Numbered from the stretch's first letter, positions 26,753 to 36,724 are shown. The stretch is 64,000 bases of DNA from Leptolyngbya sp. SIOISBB (GCA_010671905.1 JAAHII010000001.1:7092026-7156025), one strand, 5' to 3'. The notes: generated by a model from the letters alone, not told the origin. Translations and numbers: made by a program.

Positions 26753-27568
26753 ATGAATAAGCAGGCACCTAACACTAACCAGCTGCATCGTGAACAATTG
26801 GTCTATATTGGTCAAGTTTTGCGCGAGGCTCGTGAAGCCGCAGGGCTTTCTCAATCGGCGTTGGCAGAAACGACCCTCATTCGGCTGAGTTTGTTGAATG
26901 CGATCGAAACTGCTGATATTAGCCAGCTGCCCGAGCCGGTTTATACGCGAGGGCTGATTCGCCGCTATGGCGATAGCCTGAGCCTAGACGGTGAGGCGTT
27001 AGCCATTCAGTATTTCACTCCAGCCACGCAACCACCGCCGTCTCGTTCATTTTGGCGGCTACCCGTCACCCCCCAGTTGCGTCCGGTGCATCTTTATCTC
27101 ACCTACGTGCTGCTGATCGGGATCGCTATTAGCGCGCTCTCTTACACTTTGCAGCGCATGACCTACCAAAACAGCACCTTGCCGGTTTTAGAAGGCGAAG
27201 TCGCCGAAGATGCCATCATGCCAGAAGGCGGCCCTGGTGCGCCCGAAGGAGAAGCCACTCCATCCACTGATACCCCGAGTGCTGTACCGCCAGAGGTAGC
27301 GGGCTCGCCTGTGCGGGTGGCAGTACGGTTGCAGGAACAGTCTTGGCTACGCATTACGACCGATGGTGAGGTCACTTTCGAAGGCATTATGAAAGAAGGT
27401 GACTCTAGAATTTGGACCGCTGAAGAACAAGTGCGGATTCGAGCAGGCAATGCCGGTGGTGTGCAGGTTTCCTTCAACGAGGGCAATGCTGAGACCCTGG
27501 GCCAGCCGGGCATGGTGGCTGAGGCCATTTTTCCCCCGCCAAATACGGCTCAATTGAGTCCTCGTTGA
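26753..27568 (+). CDS. RodZ-like helix-turn-helix membrane protein
   Basis: 271 residues. A cytoplasmic Xre-type HTH (LREAREAAGLSQSALAETTLI, about 23-43) with the RodZ-specific LPEPVYTRGLIRRYGDSLSLD block, one membrane segment (about 115-135, LTYVLLIGIAISALSY), a Pro/Glu-rich linker and a periplasmic DUF4115 beta domain (VRLQEQSWLRITTDGE). RodZ proteins link the MreB cytoskeleton to the wall-elongation machinery. The gene follows the pseudouridine synthase after 83 bp. ATG 26753 with GAAAGG upstream is preferred. Confidence 0.88.
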   Translation: MNKQAPNTNQLHREQLVYIGQVLREAREAAGLSQSALAETTLIRLSLLNAIETADISQLPEPVYTRGLIRRYGDSLSLDGEALAIQYFTPATQPPPSRSFWRLPVTPQLRPVHLYLTYVLLIGIAISALSYTLQRMTYQNSTLPVLEGEVAEDAIMPEGGPGAPEGEATPSTDTPSAVPPEVAGSPVRVAVRLQEQSWLRITTDGEVTFEGIMKEGDSRIWTAEEQVRIRAGNAGGVQVSFNEGNAETLGQPGMVAEAIFPPPNTAQLSPR

Positions 27569-27592
27569 CCCGGAATAGTGAATCGGTATCAG

Positions 27593-28989
27593 TTAGCCAA
27601 ACATTAGCAACTGTGGTTTAAACACCATAATCAGGCCAAAGAAAAGCATAAAAATGCCGCTACCGAGTTTCAAAATGCGGCCCTGGTTTTCGGTCAGGCG
27701 AGCTGATTGAAAGGCGTAAATAAACCCAGCCAAAATTATCAATAGCGGCACGACATAGATCGCGGCGTAGAGCGCTGTCCATCCCGAATAGCAGACGACC
27801 GCTGACGTACCACTAGCGGCACAGTAATTCACCAAAGTTGTCATGTAAACTACCGGCAAAATGGCGGTACAGCCCAATTCCACGATATTGACGAACACGG
27901 CTAGCAGCACGGTGCCGCCCAATGCCCCCACAAACTGCCAGTGATTGGTATCGGCGCTGCGCAGGTCACGGACGATTTTGCCGGCCTTTTTACTAATGGT
28001 GCGCTGTTGATCGGCTGACAGCGATAACGAAATGCCTTCCTTAAACCAGAAGTAGTCTTTGATATTGATCAGACCGGCGATCGCAATGCCGATCCCGAGC
28101 AGCAACAAAATAAGGTTGCCATACTGCTCAATTAACACCGACCCCAGTCCAATCATCAACATGATGAACAGGAAGTACATCACAGCTGAGGTGATGATAA
28201 AGGTGCCCCCAATCACCGCCATGTCGCGACGCCGCTGAGTGTAGGTCAGCAGGGACAACAAAATCACGAGTACCGTAAACGCACAGGGATTAAACCCGTC
28301 AGCGAGGGCGATCGTGCTTACGAACAGGGGGAAAGGGGGAGTCCTTGGGCAAAGCCCCGAATCGCTGACTCGGGCATCAAGCCAATCGTGAGAAATAGAC
28401 ACAGCAGCAGTACCGCCGCGAAACCGCCAATCCAATAGCGACGAGCTTGGGGCAGCTTGAGGCGATCGCGCAATGGCACCCCACTCAACAAGTACAGCAT
28501 CGGTAAAGCCGCCAACCACCAGTGATGAGTTGTTGCACTAGGTGCTGTGGCCTGAGCCAGTTGAATATCATGACCCACGGCTTCGGAAACCGCCATCACA
28601 ATCTGATTGCGATAGCCGATATAACCCGAATAAGCCTCGATATATTCCCGAGGACCGCTCGTTGGGTCATATCCGATAAAACTGAGTTCACCAATGGCGG
28701 TGCGGGGTACGGCCCCAGTCTGGATATTATGCTCCTGCAAGTACTGCCGAAACTTATCTGTCTCTTGGCTCACCTCAATAATGTGGACATCAACGTCCTC
28801 GTTATAGGCATCGATGTCTTGCATCAGAGGCATCTGCTCATGACAGTGAGGACACGACTCGCTGTGGAAAAAATAAACATCCACAATATCGTCGGCGCCC
28901 TCTGCCCAAGAAGCCGTCGGGGCGATCGCGAGCGAAAGCGTCGCCACCAATAAAATCAATAGCCGTTGCCAAGGTTTGAGCTGTTTCAT
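27593..28989 (-). pseudogene. Thioredoxin-fold / DsbD-CcdA-like membrane protein with one frameshift
   Basis: The first part (28989 to 28318) has a signal peptide, then a periplasmic or lumenal thioredoxin-like domain with active site SESCPHCHEQMP and a first membrane segment. The second part, in another frame, has the conserved NPCAF motif (ADGFNPCAFTVLVILLSLL), four or five more membrane segments and FVNIVELGCTAILPVVYMTT, as in DsbD/CcdA-type electron carriers. Adding one base in CCCCCTTTCCCCC (complement of 28327-28339) joins them as FAQGLPL...PLFVSTIALADGFNPC. So one gene carries a -1 frameshift: a sequence error, a pseudogene or, less likely, programmed slippage. Expected role: passing thiol electrons across the membrane. 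Confidence 0.78.
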
Positions 28990-29382
28990 GGCTACAGGCT
29001 ACTTTCGCTGAAGAAAAACCCTCAGAATTGTAGGGAATCTTTCAGCTTTTGCCATTGAGGAGGTCTAGAATGCTTGCAAGTGGATGACCAACCAGCATTG
29101 TGCTCATGTTCCTGAGCAACACTATCGATACTTTTGCTGCTCAAGAGGGCATGTCAAATAAGCGTTTCCTTAAACTTCTGGCTGCAATGACGGACCTGGC
29201 CCCAACTAGCCCGACTAAACTTGCCCAGATACCATGGGCAATGGGCATGGTTGATTGGTCAGCATGGGTTCTTTTCGTCTCTAATGTTGATTTTCGCTGC
29301 AGAGCGATCGCCCTTCTTAACAAATTGGGTAAATTGGCAGCAATGGTGTGCCAAAGGCATATATCTACTCTTCGTCATAACT
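28990..29382. other. Divergent spacer upstream of the polysaccharide export genes
   Basis: About 390 bp between the divergent thioredoxin/DsbD-like gene and the ABC permease. Open frames exist across the permease's upstream region (to 29221 and in another frame from 29100), but they show no family similarity. It probably contains the promoters of both directions. Confidence 0.4.
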
Positions 29383-30237
29383 GTGAGAAATCGACCAGAT
29401 CATCAAACAGACGACGTTCCAGAACTCGTCATTGAAGCAGGCCACACAGAGGCTTTGTATTTTCAAGATTTATGGCGCTACCGCGAACTCTTCTATTTTC
29501 TGGCTTGGCGTGACATTTTGGTGCGCTACAAACAGACTGCAATTGGCATTGCTTGGGCACTCATTCGTCCCTTTTTGACAATGGTGGTGTTTACGATCGT
29601 TTTTGGTCGACTTGCTAATTTGCCAACTGAGGGCGATGCACCATATGCCATTCTCGTCTTTGCCGCGATGTTACCCTGGCAATTTTTCGCCAGTGCCTTG
29701 ACCGAGTGCAGCAACAGCTTAATCGATAACGCTAATTTGATATCAAAGGTCTATTTTCCTCGCTTAGTAATTCCGACCAGTGCGGTTATTGTCAGTTTTG
29801 TAGATTTCCTAATTTCAGGTGCCATCTTATTAGGGTTGATGGCTTGGTACAATGCTGTGCCTTCTTGGAGATTTGTTACTCTACCGTGCTTTATTGCGAT
29901 CGCCTTTGCTGCCGCCATGGGCGCGGGACTCTGGCTTGCAGCCCTCAACGTACAGTACCGGGATTTTCGCTACATCGTGCCGTTCTTGGTCCAGTTCGGC
30001 CTTTATATTTCCCCAGTAGGTTTTAGCAGTAATATTGTTCCAGAGTCGTGGCGACTCATTTATTCGATCAACCCGATGGTTTGCGTGATCGATGGTTTTC
30101 GATGGGCCATCATCGGTGGCGATACTCAACTTTATTGGCCTGGTTTTCTACTATCGTTAGCGCTGGTAGGCGTACTGCTAGTTACTGGCATTCTTTACTT
30201 TCGCCAAATGGAGCGAACTTTTGCCGACATCATCTAA
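29383..30237 (+). CDS. ABC-2 type polysaccharide export permease (Wzm-like)
   Basis: 285 residues from GTG 29383. Inner-membrane permease with about six membrane segments, of the TagG/Wzm/KpsM group. The characteristic cytoplasmic start LWRYRELFYFLAWRDILVRYKQTAIG and the segment ALIRPFLTMVVFTIVFGRLA match close cyanobacterial relatives. Together with the ATPase downstream it should export a lipid-linked polysaccharide or a glycan chain across the membrane. The frame is open further upstream (to 29221) but homology begins near PELVIEAGHTE, so the GTG is preferred. Confidence 0.9.
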   Translation: MRNRPDHQTDDVPELVIEAGHTEALYFQDLWRYRELFYFLAWRDILVRYKQTAIGIAWALIRPFLTMVVFTIVFGRLANLPTEGDAPYAILVFAAMLPWQFFASALTECSNSLIDNANLISKVYFPRLVIPTSAVIVSFVDFLISGAILLGLMAWYNAVPSWRFVTLPCFIAIAFAAAMGAGLWLAALNVQYRDFRYIVPFLVQFGLYISPVGFSSNIVPESWRLIYSINPMVCVIDGFRWAIIGGDTQLYWPGFLLSLALVGVLLVTGILYFRQMERTFADII

Positions 30238-30389
30238 ATTCTTAGGGGTTTTATGCACCAGACTCTCAATTTTAGTTAAAGAAGCCTACCATATTGCTAA
30301 AGGTAATCAACTGTAACGGCTGGTATAGCCACATGACACTTTAAAGTAGTCTGCCAGGCAAACTAAAGATAAATTTCATAACCATTGCA

Positions 30390-31658
30390 ATGTCTGACAC
30401 GGTTATACAGGTTGAGAATTTAGGTAAAAGATATGCCATCGGCCATCAAGCGGCAAGAGGTTCTCGCTACGTTGCTCTACGGGATATTATTGCTAATGGC
30501 GTGCAATCTCTAGGCGAAAAAATACGCTGTCCTCAAAAAGCTTTCGAACAAACTAGTCAGGAAGAGTTTTGGGCGCTGAAAAATATCTCTTTTGAAGTAA
30601 GACAAGGGGAAGTAATTGGCATTATTGGCCGCAATGGTGCTGGCAAATCGACACTTTTAAAGTTACTGAGCCGCATTACAGAACCCACAACTGGAAAAAT
30701 TCGATTACGGGGTAGAGTTGCGAGTTTACTAGAGGTTGGCACAGGATTTCATCCCGAACTCACTGGGAGAGAAAATATTTTTCTGAATGGCTCAATTCTG
30801 GGCATGAGTAAAGTTGAAATCTGCCGAAAGTTCGAGGAAATTGTAGACTTTGCTGAAATCGAACGCTTTCTCGATACTCCTGTTAAACGCTATTCCTCCG
30901 GGATGTACGTCCGGCTTGCCTTCGCTGTTGCTGCTCATCTAGAACCCGAAATTCTTGTGGTTGATGAAGTTCTGGCCGTGGGTGATGCCGCTTTCCAAAA
31001 AAAATGTCTCGGCAAAATGGAAGATGTGGCCCATACTGGCCGGACAATCCTATTTGTTAGTCATAATATGGGAGCGGTTTCGAGCCTCTGTGAGCGAGGC
31101 ATTTTTTTACAAAGTGGACAGATTTTCAAGAATGGTGTGGTAGAAGATGTAATCGCCGAATACATGGAAGCTCAAGAGACTTCTGCTAGTACTGAATCTC
31201 TTGTAAACCACCCTAATCGCACAGCAGGAGTTCAACAATTACTAACAAAGTTTTCAGTCGGCTCAAAGAATGGCATCGTCTATTATGGGAAATCTCTGAG
31301 ACTGAAAATTGGATATGAGTTTGATTCTTCAATCAACAATCCTCAGTTTTGTATTGCTATCTATACGTTTACTGGAATTCGTGTTCTTACTTTAATCAGT
31401 GACTATCAACCCAATAATATTCCTAAATTAGTTAGTGGCTGTGGAGAAGTGACATGTGAAATTCCCCGTATTGTGTTAATGCCGGGTAACTATACGGTGA
31501 ATTTACAGTTATGGCAACCTGGGCAAAAACTTGATGAGATCCAACACGTTTCCACAATAAGGGTAGAGTGGCTAGAACGAATAGAAGGTCAATTTAACTG
31601 GAATCTGAGTTTAGGTGTAATTTATGCAGATGCAAATTGGTGCATAAATGGAGTTTGA
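30390..31658 (+). CDS. ABC transporter ATP-binding protein with C-terminal glycan-binding domain (Wzt-like)
   Basis: 422 residues. Walker A GRNGAGKST (80-88), signature YSSGMYVRLAFA, Walker B EILVVDEVLAVGD and switch FVSHNMGAV are intact. After about residue 265 comes a beta-rich domain resembling the Wzt C-terminal domain, which in related exporters recognises the capped end of the polysaccharide before export. Paired with the permease 152 bp upstream. Methyltransferases downstream may supply the cap. From here the DNA becomes AT-rich and lacks HIP1 sites. Confidence 0.93.
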   Translation: MSDTVIQVENLGKRYAIGHQAARGSRYVALRDIIANGVQSLGEKIRCPQKAFEQTSQEEFWALKNISFEVRQGEVIGIIGRNGAGKSTLLKLLSRITEPTTGKIRLRGRVASLLEVGTGFHPELTGRENIFLNGSILGMSKVEICRKFEEIVDFAEIERFLDTPVKRYSSGMYVRLAFAVAAHLEPEILVVDEVLAVGDAAFQKKCLGKMEDVAHTGRTILFVSHNMGAVSSLCERGIFLQSGQIFKNGVVEDVIAEYMEAQETSASTESLVNHPNRTAGVQQLLTKFSVGSKNGIVYYGKSLRLKIGYEFDSSINNPQFCIAIYTFTGIRVLTLISDYQPNNIPKLVSGCGEVTCEIPRIVLMPGNYTVNLQLWQPGQKLDEIQHVSTIRVEWLERIEGQFNWNLSLGVIYADANWCINGV

Positions 31659-31700
31659 AATCTGAATAGATACGCTTTATTATCCTACGTCTGTCAAGAA

Positions 31701-32546
31701 ATGTTTATCAAATCAGTTAAGTCCGTGCTTAAAACAGTTATATTTTCTTTTCTGGATTTACCGGGCTTTATTTTAGAAAGGCGAGTAAATTATCATCAAA
31801 CTCCCTTTATTTTTCATGATTGGAAAGGATATAAATACTGGCAATATCCAGGAGATAACATAAAGTTGAATTGTCGCCGTCGTGCAGTTTTAGACTCAAA
31901 AGGAGTTGTTAATTATATTAAAAAAGTAGTAGAGCCGGGGTGGGAGTGTATTGATATTGGTGCTGCAATTGGCGCTGTTTCAGTTCCACTCTGGTCTCAA
32001 GTTGGACAGAAAGGAATCGTGTTCTCAGTAGAGGCTGATCCTCATAAAATAGAGAAATTATCATCTAACTTGAAACTAAATGGATTCAAAACCGAATTTA
32101 TATTGAATATAGCCATTTCTGACGAATCTAGCATTAGAGGTTTGCGTTGTTACCCAGAAAATTCTGGTTGGGATACCTTTGGTGACCCAAGTTTTGCAAA
32201 AGATTATGAATCTTTCATGATTGATATTGAGACCATAAACGTGTCTGATTTGGCAAGGAAATATACCCTCAATACTATCGATCTAGTCAAAATAGATGTT
32301 GAAGGAGCAGAAGTATTAGTATTAAATGGAATGAAGCCTCTATTAGATTCAGGAAGAGTATCACAAGTGATTTTTGAAGTTAATTACTTGATGCTAGAGG
32401 GTATGGGCGCTACTGTCACAGATCTTTTGTCTTTTTGGGAAGATATGGATTATTCACTTTGGGAGATCACAAAAAATGGCACTTTAGCCTCTCTAGATAT
32501 AGAAAAGCTGCATCACAATGTCTGTGACTGTGTAGCAGTACTTTGA
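31701..32546 (+). CDS. FkbM family methyltransferase
   Basis: 281 residues. The SAM-binding region reads CIDIGAAIGAVSVPLWSQVG (about 78-97) followed by VFSVEADPHKIEKL, and the family motif LVKIDVEGAEVLVLNGM lies near 196-212. FkbM enzymes O-methylate sugars or polyketides. In this cluster a role in methylating the exported glycan, possibly its terminal residue, is likely but inferred. It begins 42 bp after the ATPase. Confidence 0.9.
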   Translation: MFIKSVKSVLKTVIFSFLDLPGFILERRVNYHQTPFIFHDWKGYKYWQYPGDNIKLNCRRRAVLDSKGVVNYIKKVVEPGWECIDIGAAIGAVSVPLWSQVGQKGIVFSVEADPHKIEKLSSNLKLNGFKTEFILNIAISDESSIRGLRCYPENSGWDTFGDPSFAKDYESFMIDIETINVSDLARKYTLNTIDLVKIDVEGAEVLVLNGMKPLLDSGRVSQVIFEVNYLMLEGMGATVTDLLSFWEDMDYSLWEITKNGTLASLDIEKLHHNVCDCVAVL

Positions 32547-32574
32547 ACCTCCTAGGCAATAATATGTTAATCAT

Positions 32575-33189
32575 ATGAACGGAAAATACGCAATTTTAGT
32601 CAAACCCTTATTGTTAGTGGTGTCAAAATTTAGGGTTTTGAAGCTCTTGTCAAGTAAACAACCCATTAGGCTTGACCTAGGTTGTGGAAGTATAAAGCGG
32701 GAGGGGTTTATTGGCATAGATCTATCTTCTAGGTCTGATCTACCATGGAATATAGAATGGGGCATTCCCTTTCCGGATAATAGTATTGCAGAAATTAGAT
32801 CTGACCACTTCTTAGAACATTTAGACCTGGTACAGGTGATTGCGACACTAAAAGAGTGTAAGAGGGTTTTAATTCCAGGTGGAATCCTAGACTTTTCAGT
32901 TCCACATCTTGATCCTTATATAGAAGCTTATTGCCAGAAGGATTTTGAATGGCTTGAAGAGAAAATTCCTGATATTCCGATTGGACAGGAAAAAATTTAT
33001 AGTACCTGTCTAGATAGATTAGGATGGCTACTAATACGATCTGGGGAACATAAATCAGTTTTCGATAAAGAGTCGGTTATTCAAAAGGTTCAATTAGCTG
33101 GCTTTACTGACGTAAAAATACGAGAATTTGCTACTAGTAGAGATCAAAATTTCAGATTTTCGTCAATATATGTGGTTGCTAGGAAATGA
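32575..33189 (+). CDS. SAM-dependent methyltransferase
   Basis: 204 residues. Motif I is LDLGCGSIKREGFIGIDLS (about 33-51), and FLEHLDLVQVIATLKECKRVLIPGG is a typical post-motif region of predicted sugar or lipid methyltransferases. Starts 28 bp after the FkbM gene and overlaps the next gene by 4 bp (ATGA), so it is translationally coupled. Substrate unknown; glycan modification is likely by context. Confidence 0.88.
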   Translation: MNGKYAILVKPLLLVVSKFRVLKLLSSKQPIRLDLGCGSIKREGFIGIDLSSRSDLPWNIEWGIPFPDNSIAEIRSDHFLEHLDLVQVIATLKECKRVLIPGGILDFSVPHLDPYIEAYCQKDFEWLEEKIPDIPIGQEKIYSTCLDRLGWLLIRSGEHKSVFDKESVIQKVQLAGFTDVKIREFATSRDQNFRFSSIYVVARK

Positions 33190-34403
33190 TATTAGTTGGT
33201 GATTATGTCCTTGGGAATTTAGATATTAAAACTCTGTTCAAGAAAAGTCCAGAGGAATTTATCCTAATGAACTTGGAAGGTCCTCTTTTACAAGAAAAAT
33301 TTATTTATTCTCCTATTCAGAAAGCTGGCGCCCACTTGTATTCTACCAAGGTTCCTGTAGAACTGCAGCCAATAATCTTAGCGCTCGCCAATAACCATTT
33401 AATGGATTTCGGGATAGAGGGATTAAAATCAACTTATTCTTATGCAAAAAAGCACAACATACTCTTTGTGGGTGCTGGTGAGAATTTGAGACGGGCCAGA
33501 CAGCCTATAATCGTATATGAAAAAAATGCTACAATAGCTATCCTTTCCTGTTGCGAAGCTCAATTTGGTACTGCGGTAAATCAATACATTGGTGTGGCGG
33601 AATTTGGGCCATGGCTTTACGCCGAGATCATGCGTCTTAGAAATGATGTTGATGCGGTTATTGTTTCGTCACATGCAGCGGTCGAAGATGCACCTTGGCC
33701 ATCTCCTCGGATTCAGGAGTTTTATCGCTCATTAATTGATGTTGGAGCCAAGGTCGTGCATGGGCATCATGCGCATGTGCCGCAAGGTGTTGAAGAATAT
33801 AAAAATGGTCTGATTTTGTATGGTTTGGGTAATTTTATTGTTGATCCTGAAAAATGGCAGGAATTACCAAATTCTCTATGGTCTATTGGAATTCGTGTCG
33901 ATTTCGCCCAAAAGCCAATTGCTTGGGAGAACTTGACTTTTGAGATCGAAAAAGATGATGAAAATAATATTTTTTTACGAGAAAGTCATGAGAGTGAAAG
34001 GATTCACCATCAGAAGTATATTGATACTTACAACTCGGCTCTTTCAACTCGGGATTTACTTGATGCATTATGGCAAGAAGTTGCAGTCAGATCATTTTAT
34101 GGTTACAAGGCTAAGTATATGAACTTTCCTACTGACCGAATAGCATCTATAGGTTTTCGAGAAAGATTGAAATATGCTCGTGATGGATTTTTGAAGTTGA
34201 TTGCTGCCACTGTTGGTTCTGATAGGCTAGCTAAAATACCACATAAAGATTATTTGTTATGGTATGTTATGTTTGCATGTGAAAGTCATAGAGATTCTAT
34301 TGCTACAGCTTTAGGTATTTTATCTGGCGAGCTACCTGATTTAAGAAATAAAAAATCCAAGGCTTTGGTAGACGAAATAATGCCTTGGACTGTCAAAATA
34401 TGA
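33186..34403 (+). CDS. CapA-like (PGA_cap) metallophosphatase-fold protein
   Basis: 405 residues. CapA-family blocks are visible: MNLEGPLL, LALANNHLMDFGIEGL, VSSHAAVEDAPW, VVHGHHAHVPQGVEEYKNGLILYGLGNFI. The family has a calcineurin-like fold and takes part in capsule (poly-gamma-glutamate) synthesis, though many members act in other capsules. It lacks a signal peptide here and begins directly at the catalytic domain. Coupled by ATGA overlaps to the genes on both sides. Substrate unknown. Confidence 0.87.
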   Translation: MILVGDYVLGNLDIKTLFKKSPEEFILMNLEGPLLQEKFIYSPIQKAGAHLYSTKVPVELQPIILALANNHLMDFGIEGLKSTYSYAKKHNILFVGAGENLRRARQPIIVYEKNATIAILSCCEAQFGTAVNQYIGVAEFGPWLYAEIMRLRNDVDAVIVSSHAAVEDAPWPSPRIQEFYRSLIDVGAKVVHGHHAHVPQGVEEYKNGLILYGLGNFIVDPEKWQELPNSLWSIGIRVDFAQKPIAWENLTFEIEKDDENNIFLRESHESERIHHQKYIDTYNSALSTRDLLDALWQEVAVRSFYGYKAKYMNFPTDRIASIGFRERLKYARDGFLKLIAATVGSDRLAKIPHKDYLLWYVMFACESHRDSIATALGILSGELPDLRNKKSKALVDEIMPWTVKI

Positions 34404-35797
34404 AAGATAAAGGTTCAGAAAATATCTTTGAGACAGATTGGCTGGCATCTAAACCAGTTTTCTACAATACCCAAACTAATAAAGTTAGTCATAATATTAA
34501 CGATGTTGTTGATCTTAGAAACTTAGATTTTCATCCCGAAGGTTTGTATAATTATTTCGAATTTGGCTATTCGGTTTTCGGACAAACTCCAATAAAAAAC
34601 GTTAAGTTTTTACGATATTCATCAAGCCTAGAAAAAGGTGGCAACGGGAGTATTAGGATTGAGTATCATCAAGATCCAGTAGACCAATGGGCTGATAAGT
34701 GTTCTGACAAAGATGAACTTATTGGAAAACTTGAAAAAACGATTTTAGACTGGGAAAGAGCTGTTGATGGAGAAATAGTAATCCCTACAAGTGGCGGTTA
34801 TGATTCTAGGCTTCTCAATCTTCTGGTAAGCGACAAAAACCGCATCCGCTCATTCACCTACGGGGTCTCAGAGAATCAGCTAAACTCTATGGAAATAGTT
34901 AAAGCTGAAAAAATATCCGAAATCCTTGGAACTAGATGGGAGCCAATCTTACTGGGTCAGTACCATCGTTACTTTCGCGAATGGGGTGCCATTTTTGGTT
35001 CCTCTACACACGCCCATGGTATGTATCATATAGAATTTTATAAGAAAGTTCTAAAAAGAGTTTATGGAAACAATCCGTTTTTGAGCGGCATCTTTGGTGA
35101 TGTCTGGGCCGGTAGTACTGATTATATTTCGCTGAATATGCCAAGAGACTTGAGATATTTAGGATATAGTCACGGTCTATGCGCCGATGCCTCACAGCTT
35201 ATGTTGAAAACCGATCACGATATCCGTGATTCTTTCTGGGAAGATCATCGAGAAAAACTAAACGATTACTTTTATCAAGTTATTTTCCTGATAAGACTGA
35301 AGATAATCCTAATTTCGTATCTTATACGAGTTCCACAAGATATGTTTGGGTTTAAGGCATGGTCTCCATTTTTAGAGCAAGACATTGCACTATCAATGTT
35401 GACGCTGCCTTCTGAATGGAGAAAACAACGGAAATGGCAAAGAAATCTCTTTCGAGATAACGGTCTAGATCTTGAATCTATGAGTCTTAGATTCAACAAG
35501 CAAAATAATTTGAATTATCAGGCTATGCGTCAAGTCCCATTAAAGCCTTTAGATATGGATTTGCTAAGTGAAGTCGTTAGACCGAGATATATTGAGTGGA
35601 TTAATTCGAAGATAAAAAAGCAATCTCCTTTGAAATATAAGATCTCTAATTTTCGAAGATCTTCGAAAATTAATGCTGTACTTAATCGCCTAAGAATTAA
35701 AGAAGAACGTCTTAATGCTTATTATGCTTATCTAACACTTAAGCCCATTGAAGAACTACTGATAAAACGCAACTTGAGCTCAAAACTTGATTGTTGA
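34400..35797 (+). CDS. Asparagine-synthase-like ATP pyrophosphatase, no glutaminase domain
   Basis: 465 residues. The PP-loop is clear as IPTSGGYDSRLLNLL (near 129-143), followed by IRSFTYGVS and a helical region with GIFGDVWAGS, as in the synthetase half of asparagine synthase B. The N-terminal glutaminase with its catalytic Cys is missing; instead about 120 residues of unclear fold precede. Such stand-alone proteins may form amide bonds using ammonia or an amine. In a glycan cluster, amidation of a uronic acid is a reasonable guess. The ATG overlaps the stop of the CapA-like gene (ATGA at 34400). An upstream TTG at 34385 is less likely. Confidence 0.82.
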   Translation: MKDKGSENIFETDWLASKPVFYNTQTNKVSHNINDVVDLRNLDFHPEGLYNYFEFGYSVFGQTPIKNVKFLRYSSSLEKGGNGSIRIEYHQDPVDQWADKCSDKDELIGKLEKTILDWERAVDGEIVIPTSGGYDSRLLNLLVSDKNRIRSFTYGVSENQLNSMEIVKAEKISEILGTRWEPILLGQYHRYFREWGAIFGSSTHAHGMYHIEFYKKVLKRVYGNNPFLSGIFGDVWAGSTDYISLNMPRDLRYLGYSHGLCADASQLMLKTDHDIRDSFWEDHREKLNDYFYQVIFLIRLKIILISYLIRVPQDMFGFKAWSPFLEQDIALSMLTLPSEWRKQRKWQRNLFRDNGLDLESMSLRFNKQNNLNYQAMRQVPLKPLDMDLLSEVVRPRYIEWINSKIKKQSPLKYKISNFRRSSKINAVLNRLRIKEERLNAYYAYLTLKPIEELLIKRNLSSKLDC

Positions 35798-35815
35798 CCA
35801 AATGCCTTTAAGAGT

Positions 35816-36724
35816 ATGAAGTGCAGTACATCAATAATACTGATAATATTTCGACGACCACTGCTAACTCAGGAAGTCTTTTCCAGAATTCAGGCGGTAA
35901 AACCTAGCAAGCTTTTTGTGGTGGCAGATGGGTCAGAGAATGAAGAAGAGAGAATTTTCTGTGAACAGGCAAGGGCTGTGACCGAGCAAGTTGATTGGGA
36001 TTGCGAAGTTTACCGCAACTATGCTGATACAAATTTGGGTTGCCGTCAACGAGTTTCCTCGGGAGTTACTTGGGCTTTTGAGCATGTTGAAGAAGCGATA
36101 GTTCTAGAAGATGACTGTGTTCCTGACCCTTCTTTTTTTTACTATTGTGAAAATCTGCTCAGCTATTATCGCGAGGATAAGAGAGTCATGGTTATCAGTG
36201 GCAATAATTTTCAGGATGGATGCCGACGCGGTAATGACAGCTATTATTTCTCAAAATACAATCATTGTTGGGGTTGGGCTACTTGGCGTAGAGCTTGGAA
36301 ACATTGGGAATTCAATCCAGATAGATGGATACAGTTTCGCGACTTAGGGCTCATGAAGACTGTATGTATAGATTTTGCTGAAAGGATTTATTGGACTGAT
36401 ATCTTTAATGAATTCTTTTTGGAAAATAAATTTGACAGCTGGGCATATGCCTGGACATTTGCTTGCTGGTCACATGGCGGTCTGACTGCACTGCCAAACT
36501 GCAATCTAATTTCAAATATTGGTTTCGACGAGGATGCTACCCACACACGAAAAAAAAGTCGGTTCGCTAATATGATCACGGAAAGTATTGATGAAATCAG
36601 ACATCCAGATTTTGTCTGCCAAGATGTTGAAGCGGATTTCTACACTTTTCAGAATCACTTTGAAGGAAATCTCTGGAGACGCTTTCGTCGTCATCTTAGA
36701 AGGATTAAGAGACGTCTACTATGA
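35816..36724 (+). CDS. Glycosyltransferase, GT-A fold
   Basis: 302 residues. Starts with a hydrophobic strand IILIIFRRPLLTQEVFSRI, then VVADGSENEEER and VLEDDCVPDPSFFYY (near 97-111), the acidic motif for metal and nucleotide sugar, followed by CWGWATWRRAWKHWE. This layout matches putative surface-polysaccharide glycosyltransferases annotated as HlpA-like or GT2-related. It overlaps the next gene by 4 bp. Donor and linkage unknown. Confidence 0.82.
   Translation: MKCSTSIILIIFRRPLLTQEVFSRIQAVKPSKLFVVADGSENEEERIFCEQARAVTEQVDWDCEVYRNYADTNLGCRQRVSSGVTWAFEHVEEAIVLEDDCVPDPSFFYYCENLLSYYREDKRVMVISGNNFQDGCRRGNDSYYFSKYNHCWGWATWRRAWKHWEFNPDRWIQFRDLGLMKTVCIDFAERIYWTDIFNEFFLENKFDSWAYAWTFACWSHGGLTALPNCNLISNIGFDEDATHTRKKSRFANMITESIDEIRHPDFVCQDVEADFYTFQNHFEGNLWRRFRRHLRRIKRRLL

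Noticed and set aside
29100-29435. 111-residue plus-strand frame before the ABC permease
   Set aside because: Overlaps the permease start in another frame, has no ribosome site and no recognisable similarity.
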